From: a virus
Length of the DNA: 37,788 nt
IMG/VR virus record: IMGVR_UViG_3300007510_000027
Span: 1-37,788 of that record
Reading direction: 5' to 3' (one strand)
Part shown: in pieces, positions 31,616 to 37,788 of the stretch
Layout: every line of letters starts with the position of its first letter
Numbering within the stretch: the first letter of the stretch is position 1
The notes under the pieces: model-generated
Seen by the model: only the letters and a program-made list of their open reading frames with translations
The model's database searches: none
What the model was told of the DNA's origin: nothing
Position numbers and translations under genes: made by a program

Positions 31616-31800
31616 TCAAACTTCCGGAGGTCTTTGTTAATAAGCTAAACAAGGAAATTCTTGCAAAGAAAGAAGTTAAATCTTTGCGGGAATATGCGAT
31701 TACGGCGGGGCCGTACGCCAATCTCTTATCCCTTCAAAACCGCCGGCGGAAAAAGATTGATGAAAAGGGTTTCTCCTTTTCGTTTTTATTTTGGTTTTAG
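31606..31800 (+). CDS. -1 frame extension of the holin-like gene, or separate ORF lacking a canonical start
   Basis: After the A9 run the -1 frame stays open for 64 codons to TAG 31798-31800. The first part is protein-like (IIKLPEVFVNKLNKEILAKK, SLREYAITAGPYANLLS, basic NRRRKK); the last ten residues come from the terminator hairpin and T-run. No ATG/GTG and only one late TTG (31684) is available, so it would need frameshifting from 31358, an unusual start, or a missing A in the assembly. The fused product would be about 147 residues with a long cytoplasmic basic tail. Fills the otherwise empty gap before the convergent gene. Confidence 0.4.
   Translation, partial: KSIIKLPEVFVNKLNKEILAKKEVKSLREYAITAGPYANLLSLQNRRRKKIDEKGFSFSFLFWF
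31762..31797 (+). terminator. Terminator between convergent genes, possibly bidirectional
   Basis: GAAAAGG (31762-31768) pairs with CCTTTTC (31775-31781) around GTTTCT, followed by GTTTTTATTTT. On the other strand the same hairpin is followed by a short T5 tract, so it may stop both the lysis transcript and the leftward gene. Confidence 0.75.
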
Positions 31801-32444
31801 TTAATCGCCAAGATATCAGCAGGTTTCACTGCGTAGTAAACGGTGTCTTTGATCGTCATTTCACTCCAATGGTTTCGGAAATACACAGTGCGCCCGTCTT
31901 GATCTTCTCCGAAATTCGGCACCGGTTTTTCCTGTAGCAACCCCTCCGTGATCTGCTTTAAGAAAACAAATTCCGGCCCTGCTCTATGTGTCTTATCAAT
32001 TATCATTAAGACGCTTTCGGGCTCTATAAAATAGTTCAGCTTCCCATCCCTGGTAAAGCGTGTGGATGTCTGAGGTAATGTGATCAAAACAGAATCGTTG
32101 GGTATGTCAAACGTGGTTGAGTCAATCACCTTAAAATATTCCAGCTGTCTGATCAATAATCCGCCGGCGGTTTTCTCAAAAGTTTTCTTCTCCGCAATAA
32201 TTCCAGGCTTAACGAGGAACCCGTTGAACATGAAAATATTGTCTTGTGGTAAAAGAACGGTTTTACCGTGTTTAACCATGCCCAGGATGGAGAAGTAGGC
32301 AGGTTTGCCGTTTACATAACCGAAATTAGGGACAACTTGACGATCCGATTCAGTGTAACCCCTGACGTAGGGCGTTTCAAAAACAGTATCGGACTTGGTA
32401 TTGTCCTCGAGCTCAACTTTAATGTAGTCATTTATCGCGTCCAC
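31797..32444 (-). CDS. Triple GroES-like domain protein
   Basis: 215 residues, GTG start. I read three tandem GroES-type barrels. The clearest, 75-150, has IIAEKKTFEKTAGGLLI (82-98). This parallels the GroES first strand plus mobile loop (VIVKRKEVETKSAGGIVL) and keeps Gly-Gly and the hydrophobic triplet that docks on GroEL. It closes with FIEPESVLMII (139-149). Units one and three end with LLPQDNIFMF (64-73) and YAVKPADILAI (204-214; GroES LIMSESDILAI) and share VPNFG (38-42, 175-179), but seem to lack the loop. It is the only leftward gene and lies 27 kb from groEL. Its promoter (TGTGATATAAT, 6 nt to GTG, no SD) matches that of terS. A cap or regulator for the phage GroEL is the likely role (inference). 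Confidence 0.65.
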   Translation of the reverse strand: MDAINDYIKVELEDNTKSDTVFETPYVRGYTESDRQVVPNFGYVNGKPAYFSILGMVKHGKTVLLPQDNIFMFNGFLVKPGIIAEKKTFEKTAGGLLIRQLEYFKVIDSTTFDIPNDSVLITLPQTSTRFTRDGKLNYFIEPESVLMIIDKTHRAGPEFVFLKQITEGLLQEKPVPNFGEDQDGRTVYFRNHWSEMTIKDTVYYAVKPADILAIN

Positions 32445-32450
32445 ATTGAT

Positions 32451-32459
32451 ATTATATCA
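32451..32459 (-). promoter_or_regulatory. Extended -10 promoter of the leftward GroES-like gene
   Basis: On the minus strand TGATATAAT, preceded by GTG, stands exactly 6 nt before the GTG start at 32444. No SD and no clear -35; an A/T-rich tract (T8) lies just upstream. Same element and spacing as before terS. Confidence 0.6.
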
Positions 32460-32522
32460 CACAAAAAAAATGTATAAAAAACATTAAAAGCGGGAATAGG
32501 GTATTATAAATAAAAACAGTGC

Positions 32523-32550
32523 TTGACAAATTAAAAGGGGGTGATATAAT
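32523..32550 (+). promoter_or_regulatory. Strong rightward sigma70 promoter for the early-type operon
   Basis: TTGACA (32523-32528), 16-nt spacer, TATAAT (32545-32550) with TG at 32542-32543 making it also an extended -10. This is the best promoter in the window. It lies back to back with the leftward promoter at 32451-32459, so the region 32445-32590 is a divergent control region. It drives the HTH and recombination genes. Confidence 0.85.
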
Positions 32551-32588
32551 TGAGGTTAATCATTAGTAATTCAAAGGAGAACGGCACC

Positions 32589-32624
32589 GTGATGAACGAT
32601 ATTCAAGTAGAGGGGGTGAAATAA
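32589..32624 (+). CDS. Possible leader peptide before the HTH gene
   Basis: GTG-ATG start after SD AAGGAG (32574-32579), then NDIQVEGVK and TAA, 11 residues in all. Its end contains the SD of the next gene (AGGGGGTG) and its stop overlaps the next ATG (TAATG). It may tie translation of the regulator to passage of ribosomes through the leader. Confidence 0.4.
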   Translation: MMNDIQVEGVK

Positions 32625-32800
32625 TGGTTGAAGAACAGTGGTTGACGACCAGTGAAGTGTTGGAGCGGTTGAAAATTTCCAGGACACTGCTGAGACAGCT
32701 TATGGAAAATGGGTCTCTGCCCTATAAAAATATTGGGCAAGGAGTTCCTTTGTACAGATTCAGTGCTCAGGAAGTTGATATTTTCATGAAACAAAGTTGA
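32624..32800 (+). CDS. Excisionase/MerR-type helix-turn-helix DNA-binding protein
   Basis: 58 residues, below common ORF cut-offs. Pattern of the HTH_17 family: WLTTSEVLERLKISRTLLRQ (6-25), LMENGSLPYKNIGQGVPLYR with a basic/aromatic wing, then FSAQEVDIFMKQ. These proteins bind DNA as excisionases or small regulators. First real gene of the rightward operon, hence probably a control protein acting on the divergent promoters (inference). SD AGGGGGTG, ATG overlapping the leader stop. Confidence 0.85.
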   Translation: MVEEQWLTTSEVLERLKISRTLLRQLMENGSLPYKNIGQGVPLYRFSAQEVDIFMKQS

Positions 32801-32814
32801 AGGGGGGGCTATCG

Positions 32815-33042
32815 ATGGTTAAGGTAGAACGACCGCCGCATCATCAGGAGTTTTTCAGAGGGACAAAGCTTCCGGGCTGTGTTCGCAATGAGAAGTTAAT
32901 CGAGTCCGTTCGACTGGTCAAGTTGGCCGGACAAAGCGATGACTTCATGGATGGACTCATTTCTGAGGTTGATCAGGCAATCAGAACGGATACATTTAGC
33001 TTTGATATGTACAAAAAGTATCAAAACATAAAGGAGAAATAA
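32815..33042 (+). CDS. Hypothetical protein
   Basis: 75 residues from ATG 32815, which follows AAGGGGGGG; an in-frame TTG at 32797 lies in the HTH gene and is not preferred. Basic/Pro start (VKVERPPHHQEFFRG), then helices (NEKLIESVRLVKLAGQ, DDFMDGLISEVDQAI) and a Tyr/Lys end. No family recognised. Operon position suggests an early function. Confidence 0.7.
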   Translation: MVKVERPPHHQEFFRGTKLPGCVRNEKLIESVRLVKLAGQSDDFMDGLISEVDQAIRTDTFSFDMYKKYQNIKEK

Positions 33043-33044
33043 TT

Positions 33045-33662
33045 ATGGACGAAAAAGAGTTGACAGCATCAATAGCACTAGTAGAAAGAGACATCCAGGA
33101 GATCACCACGGAAGCTGAGGCGGACGCAATGGGCGCATACCTCAAGGAGGTTAAAGCAAAAGCTAAAGCACTCACAGCCAAACGAATGGAAATGACGCGT
33201 CCGCTTGATGACTCAAAGAAAAAGATAATGGCGATGTTCAAGCCGGTACTTGATCGATTGGGTGACCTGGAAAGTCTTGCAAAAAAAACAATCGTTGCCT
33301 ATCAATCAAAGATTGAGCGGCTACGGATTGAGGAACAGGCAAAGCGTGAAGCCGAAGAACGCCGGTTAAGAGAGGAGCAGGAAGCCAAGGCACAGGCGTT
33401 AGTTGACGCAGGGTTTACCGATGTGGCCGAAGCTGTTCAAGCGGAGGAAGTAGAACAACCTGAACCAGTTGAACTACCAAGAGCCAAGCCAGCGGGTTTA
33501 ACGGAGCGGACCTACTGGAGATTCAGAATCACTGATGAAAACATGATCCCCAGAGAGTTTTTAATGGTAGATAACGTTAAAATAAAAAAAGTGGTAAATG
33601 AGCTGAAAGAGGCCACCGCTATTCCGGGGATAGAAGTCTATTCCGAGAAAGCCATATACTAA
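33045..33662 (+). CDS. Coiled-coil protein of the type accompanying phage recombination genes
   Basis: 205 residues with SD AAGGAGAA. N-terminal helical pair (EADAMGAYLKEVKAKAKAL, MTRPLDDSKKKIMAMFKP), then a charged coiled coil (IERLRIEEQAKREAEERRLR), an Ala/Glu linker, and a small C-terminal domain with RTYWRFRITDENMIPREFLM, KVVNELKEA and IPGIEVYSE. I recognise this layout from proteins encoded next to phage annealases and exonucleases: early K/P motif, coiled coil, then W-x-[FA]-x-[IV]-x-D-x-x-x-[VI]-P-R-E-[FY]-[LM]. The biochemical role is unclear. The next gene begins in its stop region (TAATG). Confidence 0.75.
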   Translation: MDEKELTASIALVERDIQEITTEAEADAMGAYLKEVKAKAKALTAKRMEMTRPLDDSKKKIMAMFKPVLDRLGDLESLAKKTIVAYQSKIERLRIEEQAKREAEERRLREEQEAKAQALVDAGFTDVAEAVQAEEVEQPEPVELPRAKPAGLTERTYWRFRITDENMIPREFLMVDNVKIKKVVNELKEATAIPGIEVYSEKAIY

Positions 33663-34507
33663 TGAGCGAAAAAAAACATTTATCAGCCAGCCAGATAAAC
33701 ATGTATCTCATGTGCGGGTATGCCTGGTATCGTCGATATGTCTGTAAGGATTACAGACCGGCAACGCCGTCACTGATCAAGGGGATCACGGGACACAGAA
33801 TGTGTGAAATCAATAATCGATGGAAACTCAATCACGGGGTTGAATACGGGGAGCAGGAACTTAAAAAGGTTATCGTCAACGATTTGGACAAGGCGTTTCA
33901 GGGAGAGGTAACTCTAAACCAGCCTCAAAAGGTGCGGGGTAAACTCGCCATAAAGCAGGATATCAGGGACGAACTCTTTGCCTGTGTCCCGCTCTATCTT
34001 GAGTCCTCAAAATCAGTACACCCTGTATCTGTTGAGTATGCTCAGGTGCTCACACATCCTGATTGGATTTATGACATCAAGTACGTCATGGACATGGAAA
34101 CAAAAGAGGGGCAAATTGTTGATTACAAGTTTCCGGGGAAAGCAAAGAATCAGGGAGACGCCGATACGGATAATGGACTCACACTCTACTGCCTGGCATA
34201 TTTTGCCAAGCATGGGGAGTTGCCGAAGTCTGTAGCGATGGATACCTTTGTTTCCTATCACACCCCGAAAAAGAGGGAGTTGAAAGCGTCTCATGCAATT
34301 ATCCTTACGGACCGAACGATGACTGATTTCCAGATTATGATGGACAAAATATCAGCAATAACACGGGGTATTGCCGCGGAGATACATCTTCCAGCCGCGC
34401 CGGGATCGTGGAAGTGTTCAGAGAAGTATTGCGAATATTGGACGGATTGCAAGTATGTTAACCAGGAGCGGATTGCTGCTGCTGAACAAAATAAGGAGGG
34501 GAAATAG
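33662..34507 (+). CDS. Cas4/RecB-like PD-(D/E)XK exonuclease with Fe-S cluster
   Basis: 281 residues. Acts on DNA ends, probably making 3' tails for the annealing protein. Seen: ASQINMYLMCGYAWYRRY (9-26, with C18), GITGH (41-45, His motif), DIKYVMD (138-144), QIVDYK (151-156, the D-x-K core), then LTLYCLAYFA (Q/Y motif helix). C-terminal C252, C257 and C263 with C18 form the one-plus-three cysteine pattern of Cas4/AddB Fe-S nucleases. It is not near cas1/cas2 or any CRISPR array, so a recombination rather than adaptation role is likely. Confidence 0.85.
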   Translation: MSEKKHLSASQINMYLMCGYAWYRRYVCKDYRPATPSLIKGITGHRMCEINNRWKLNHGVEYGEQELKKVIVNDLDKAFQGEVTLNQPQKVRGKLAIKQDIRDELFACVPLYLESSKSVHPVSVEYAQVLTHPDWIYDIKYVMDMETKEGQIVDYKFPGKAKNQGDADTDNGLTLYCLAYFAKHGELPKSVAMDTFVSYHTPKKRELKASHAIILTDRTMTDFQIMMDKISAITRGIAAEIHLPAAPGSWKCSEKYCEYWTDCKYVNQERIAAAEQNKEGK

Positions 34508-34807
34508 TTGGATACTAATATTGAAAGCTTATCTAATGAGGTTGGAGGAATCCCCGAGGACTTGATACATGATTCGGTAAAACCTCTTGTTTTGGGGTTA
34601 ATCAAAGATGCTTATCAGCGTGGAGTAAGCTACACAAACCAAAAACATAAGACAGCCATATTTGAGTACGCAGGGCGGACTTGTGGCGATTGTGGTTCTA
34701 GTGAATTTAAGGATTATAACGGAAAAAACCTTGATAGCTGTGTTTTTTGTGGACAATTCAAAGAGAAAAAGAAAGACCCGTGGACGGGTGAGCCGGTCAG
34801 CAGCTAA
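34508..34807 (+). CDS. Small zinc-ribbon protein
   Basis: 99 residues. TTG start 34508 right after AAGGAGGGGAAATAG. Helical N-terminal half (PEDLIHDSVKPLVLGLIKDA) and a zinc ribbon with CGDCG (about 60-64) and CVFCG (about 77-81). Such small ribbons appear among phage recombination genes. Binding partner unknown. Confidence 0.75.
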   Translation: MDTNIESLSNEVGGIPEDLIHDSVKPLVLGLIKDAYQRGVSYTNQKHKTAIFEYAGRTCGDCGSSEFKDYNGKNLDSCVFCGQFKEKKKDPWTGEPVSS

Positions 34808-34837
34808 TAGGTACCAATAATTAAAAGGAGTTTTTTC

Positions 34838-36403
34838 ATGAACGATTTAGCGTTACAAAGAAACGGTGATAAAAAACAGGGGCGGGATATTGCCGCACCG
34901 GCGGAACAGGCGAAGGCGTTTGCCGAAATGCAGGCTAAAATCCTATTGGCAAAACAGTTTCCACGCCAGGAAGAACGGGCCATGAGCGTTATCCTGGGGT
35001 CAGTAGAACGGAAGGCGTTCGCGGAATGCGCATATTATTCATTTCCACGCGGATATAAAAAAGAAGGTAATAACTGGGTTAAAAATATGGTTGAAGGGCC
35101 AAGCGTCTATCTTGCCCGTGAAATGGCCCGCGTATGGGGGAATATCTGGCATAGCGTAGTTATTGTCCATGTGGACAACGATTACACCACAGTAGAGGGG
35201 CGTGCCTGGGACTTGGAGACCAATACACAGGCAGACGCACAGGCAACATTCAAAAACCTTGTTCAGCGGAAAGTAAAAGACCCGCTAACCGGCAAAAACG
35301 TCTACGAAGTCGTAAATGGTGAGAACAAGGCAAAAACTGAGTGGGTTAGACCGGACGAACGAGAAATGAGGGAGCTGGTTAACAAGCATGGTGCTATCTG
35401 TGTGCGTAATGCGTTGCTTAATCTTTTTCCGAAGGATATGATCGACGCGTTTCAGGAAAAGGCAAAGCAAACGGTTGTCGCTAACACAACTAAAGAAGAC
35501 CCCGTAGCAATGCGTGTGCGTATCCTCAAAGAATTTGAATCCTTTGGTATCCAGCAGGGCGACCTCGAAGGATTTTTGGGGCTTCCAATCAAGAACTGGG
35601 ACGGCGAAACCACGGCCACGTTACGTGGTGTGTTTACCTCGTTAAAAGCAGGGCAGATGTCTAAATCGGAAATTATTGGGACTGAACCCATGAGCAAACC
35701 CCCAGAGAAAAAAGACATAGCGGATGTAGTTGCTGGAATTGAAAACAAAAAAGATGATGCACCAACACGGCCACAACCGACAAAAAAGGCCGAACCGCAA
35801 CCAGCCGAAGTTACGGGGGTGGATAACCGGGCTGATCTTTCGAAAGTTATGCCACCACCACCAACGGAACCGGACCCGCCTGCTCCTCCATCGAAAAAAG
35901 CGGCTGAAAAAAAAGCGGCTATGGCTCCACCTGATCCACCGCCACCGCCTGCACGCAAACAAAAGGGATCAGAAAAGTATCCTGAAATGGTCAGCCAAAA
36001 ACAAATGAAACAGATTTTTGCACAGGCGAAAGACCTCAAAATGTCCGATCCGGATCGTAAGGCTCTATTAAAGAGGCTCTATGGCGTGGACTCGTTGACC
36101 ATGATGACGCATGTTAACGCGGACTTATTTATTGGCCACCTGAAGGGGTTACTGGACGAAAAGAACGCGCCACCGGAGCCAGAGGCACCACCATCAGCGA
36201 ATGCAAATAAGTCTGTTGTTGACCAAATTGTTGACTTAAAAGCATCGATGCCAGGGTTATCTGATCAGTTATTTCATCAGCTAATCAGACAGTTCTCGAA
36301 TAACACGAAGGAAAGCCTGGACCAACTGGACCCAATGGAGCGAATGGCCTTCCTTGAGAAGCTAACGGCACTCAGCAAAACTGATGTATTTAAAGCGGGA
36401 TGA
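34838..36403 (+). CDS. Probable single-strand DNA annealing recombinase
   Basis: 521 residues with SD AAGGAG. N-terminal core: AKILLAKQFPRQEERAMSVI, FAECAYYSFPRG, VEGPSVYLAREMARVWGNI, DYTTVEGRAWDLETNTQAD, a Lys-rich strand, and HGAICVRNALLNLFPKDMI. I recognise this order from phage proteins in annealase positions. Then FLGLPIKNWDGETTATLRGV (a helical wing), a long Pro/Ala/Lys linker (about 310-385) and a C-terminal helical domain (VSQKQMKQIFAQAKDL, LYGVDSLTMMTHVN). The nuclease and coiled-coil neighbours support a recombination role. The exact family (Erf, RecT or other) is uncertain. Confidence 0.6.
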   Translation: MNDLALQRNGDKKQGRDIAAPAEQAKAFAEMQAKILLAKQFPRQEERAMSVILGSVERKAFAECAYYSFPRGYKKEGNNWVKNMVEGPSVYLAREMARVWGNIWHSVVIVHVDNDYTTVEGRAWDLETNTQADAQATFKNLVQRKVKDPLTGKNVYEVVNGENKAKTEWVRPDEREMRELVNKHGAICVRNALLNLFPKDMIDAFQEKAKQTVVANTTKEDPVAMRVRILKEFESFGIQQGDLEGFLGLPIKNWDGETTATLRGVFTSLKAGQMSKSEIIGTEPMSKPPEKKDIADVVAGIENKKDDAPTRPQPTKKAEPQPAEVTGVDNRADLSKVMPPPPTEPDPPAPPSKKAAEKKAAMAPPDPPPPPARKQKGSEKYPEMVSQKQMKQIFAQAKDLKMSDPDRKALLKRLYGVDSLTMMTHVNADLFIGHLKGLLDEKNAPPEPEAPPSANANKSVVDQIVDLKASMPGLSDQLFHQLIRQFSNNTKESLDQLDPMERMAFLEKLTALSKTDVFKAG

Positions 36404-37179
36404 TAAAGGAGCATGACCTCTTTGGGGTGGAAACCGACAAGATACAAATCGCTATTGAGCGGTTAAAAACATTTGAGCCGCCGGAGGGCTACTACCTGGC
36501 CTTCTCCGGCGGCAAGGATAGCGTGGTTATTAAGGCATTGGCTGATATTGCGGGTGTAAAATATGACGCGCATTACAACATGACCACCATAGACCCGCCG
36601 GAGCTGGTTCAGTTTATAAAAAGTGAACATCCGGACGTTGAGCTTGTTCTGCCAGAAGAACCGTTTTTGAGACAATTGGAAACAAGAGGGTTTCCTCTCC
36701 GGCATCGCCGATGGTGTTGTGAGGAATACAAGGAGCGTGGAGGGTTGGGGCGTATCGTTGTTACCGGGATACGGTGGGCGGAATCGACTAACCGGGCATC
36801 CCGGAAAATGGTTGAATCCTGCTACAAGGACACAACCAAAAGGTATATAAACCCGGTTATTGATTGGTCTGATGGAGAGGTCTGGGAATTTATTAAATCC
36901 TACAATATTCCGTATTGTGAGCTTTACGACCAGGGATTTAAACGGATCGGGTGTTTATTCTGCCCGTTTGCGTCAACGAAGCAACGGAAATATGAGGTTT
37001 TCCGATATCCCAAAATTGCATCCGCATTCATTCGTGCATTTCGGCAGCTGTATAAAAACAGGAGGAAGGTGAATAATCCCAGCGTTGACCGGTGGAAGGA
37101 CGGTGACGCGATGTTTACCTGGTGGCTAGGTGCCGGGAAAAGCAAGCAACATCCAGATCAGTTGGCTTTGTTTGAATAA
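36400..37179 (+). CDS. PAPS-reductase-family PP-loop protein
   Basis: 259 residues, ATGA overlap with the previous gene. PP-loop SGGKDS (36-41) binds ATP. TTIDPPELVQFI and INPVIDWSDGEVWEFI (150-165) are family hallmarks. Cysteines C106-C107 (RWCCEEYK) and C185/C188 (GCLFCPF) likely bind zinc or an Fe-S cluster. The C-terminal catalytic Cys of true CysH (E-C-G-I-H) is absent. A role in nucleic-acid modification or another adenylation reaction is as likely as sulfate reduction. Confidence 0.8.
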   Translation: MIKEHDLFGVETDKIQIAIERLKTFEPPEGYYLAFSGGKDSVVIKALADIAGVKYDAHYNMTTIDPPELVQFIKSEHPDVELVLPEEPFLRQLETRGFPLRHRRWCCEEYKERGGLGRIVVTGIRWAESTNRASRKMVESCYKDTTKRYINPVIDWSDGEVWEFIKSYNIPYCELYDQGFKRIGCLFCPFASTKQRKYEVFRYPKIASAFIRAFRQLYKNRRKVNNPSVDRWKDGDAMFTWWLGAGKSKQHPDQLALFE

Positions 37180-37195
37180 ATAAAAGGGGTATAGA

Positions 37196-37519
37196 ATGAG
37201 TGGAATAGCACAGATCAAAGTTAAAATGGTTATTACACAGGGATCAGAGGCCCCCGGCCTCAAACAAAAGAGTCGGGTCATAGAAATGCTGTTTAAGCTG
37301 GGGATAACTAACGTGAAGTGCTCTGTTGGGGCTGAGGATAGCGCGGTGATTGAGTTCGAAACAAACGCAACAAACCCGCTTGTCGCGCCTCAATCAACTA
37401 TGCTTACAAGGCTACTGCAATGTTATGACTTAAACACGATACTACAGCTATCAGATCGTTTTTTTAACTTTGTTGACGAACAACTAACATTACTCGATAT
37501 AGAGAGAAAAGAGGGGTAA
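37196..37519 (+). CDS. Hypothetical protein
   Basis: 107 residues with SD AAAAGGGG. A beta/alpha look: IAQIKVKMVITQG, KQKSRVIEMLFKLGITNVKC, AVIEFETNA, then a helical end (MLTRLLQCYDLNTILQL). The first 55 residues resemble a small two-layer fold. No family recognised. Likely an early-region accessory gene. Confidence 0.7.
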   Translation: MSGIAQIKVKMVITQGSEAPGLKQKSRVIEMLFKLGITNVKCSVGAEDSAVIEFETNATNPLVAPQSTMLTRLLQCYDLNTILQLSDRFFNFVDEQLTLLDIERKEG

Positions 37520-37521
37520 TT

Positions 37522-37785
37522 GTGTCAAAGAATAACGCGTGTTGCGGAAATTGCCGGTTCGGGATGGAAATTTACAGAGAGAATATAGTGCGCTGCAGGA
37601 TAGTACCGCCAACGGTTATATACTCTTCGGTTCGCAATGAAACTGCAACTATGTTTCCCGAACTAAATAAGGATTCGTGGTGTGGGAAATACGTACCGAA
37701 CGACGAGGAAATGGACCGTCAGGTTGAGCAGGCAAAGAAGGCACTCAGGCCCAAAATCAGACAGTTCGCTCTTCGGGTAACATAA
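37522..37785 (+). CDS. Small cysteine-rich zinc-finger-like protein
   Basis: 87 residues, GTG start with SD GAGGGG; ends 3 nt before the window end. CCGNCRF at 7-13, RCRI at about 24-27 and WCGKY at about 53-57 form a Cys pattern suited to one zinc site, followed by a charged helix (EEMDRQVEQAKKAL). I have seen this C-x2-C-x-[FY]...C-R...W-C-G pattern in small phage proteins. The Cys-rich tail of TerL in this window uses a very similar spacing. Confidence 0.75.
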   Translation: MSKNNACCGNCRFGMEIYRENIVRCRIVPPTVIYSSVRNETATMFPELNKDSWCGKYVPNDEEMDRQVEQAKKALRPKIRQFALRVT

Positions 37786-37788
37786 AGG

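Noticed and set aside
32797-32814. TTG 32797 as start of the gene ending at 33042
   Set aside because: It overlaps the HTH gene; ATG 32815 follows a strong SD.
33662-34507. CRISPR adaptation gene (cas4) reading
   Set aside because: No cas1/cas2 and no repeat-spacer array anywhere in the window; the neighbours are recombination-type genes.
35452-36039. Minus-strand ORF of 195 codons
   Set aside because: A Gly/Ser/Phe-rich antisense of the Pro/Lys linker of the probable annealase; composition typical of a shadow frame.
1-37788. tRNA genes, insertion sequences, integrase or attachment sites
   Set aside because: On reading I saw no convincing tRNA T-loop/acceptor arrangement, transposase or integrase motif. 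A tRNAscan run would settle the first.

Overview
This window is a stretch of a tailed bacteriophage (or prophage) genome, most likely short-tailed (podovirus-like). The host cannot be named from the sequence. The evidence is a complete head-and-packaging series (small and large terminase, portal, scaffold-like protein, HK97/Mu gpT-like capsid, P22 gp4-like adaptor, gp10-like tail hub). Large ejection-type proteins follow, including one of 2513 residues, and no tail sheath, tube or tape measure is visible. Shine-Dalgarno (SD) sites (AGGAGG type) and sigma70-like promoters indicate a bacterial host. I saw no integrase, polymerase, tRNA, IS element or CRISPR array, so the window is probably only part of the genome.

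Layout. 1-5.9 kb: terminase genes, then a chaperonin block (a GroES-like gene, a small membrane protein and a full GroEL, coupled by start/stop overlaps), several very small genes, and a terminator at about 5.85 kb. 5.9-12.2 kb: portal, scaffold-like protein, accessory head proteins and major capsid, with a terminator or hairpin at 9.47 and 10.4 kb. 12.2-17.8 kb: an accessory block in which six of nine proteins begin with a Sec-type signal peptide. These include a beta-helix-like, a LamG-lectin, an SLH-like and a tail-fibre-like protein. 17.8-30.5 kb: adaptor, tail hub, two internal virion-type proteins and the giant protein. 30.5-31.8 kb: lysis cassette (membrane proteins plus an M15 peptidase) ending in a terminator. 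31.8-32.45 kb: a single leftward gene that reads as three tandem GroES-like domains. 32.45-32.6 kb: divergent control region. 32.6-37.8 kb: rightward early-type operon with an HTH protein, the coiled-coil partner often seen with phage recombination genes, a Cas4/RecB-like Fe-S exonuclease, a zinc ribbon, a probable single-strand annealing protein, a PAPS-reductase-family PP-loop protein and small zinc-binding or unknown proteins.

The main novelty candidates are as follows. (1) A phage chaperonin system made of one GroEL and two different GroES-like proteins, one of them a three-domain fusion encoded far away on the other strand. (2) A shared start architecture, a -10 box exactly 6 nt before the start codon with no SD, on terS and on both GroES-like genes, which implies leaderless mRNAs. 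(3) Several genes whose reading frame has no ATG/GTG/TTG where it should. Two of these sit behind A-runs that match -1 slippery heptamers, and others follow good SD sites at ATC, ATT or ATA. (4) A cluster of exported proteins inside the phage structural region. Functions rest on motif reading without database searches, and confidence values reflect that.
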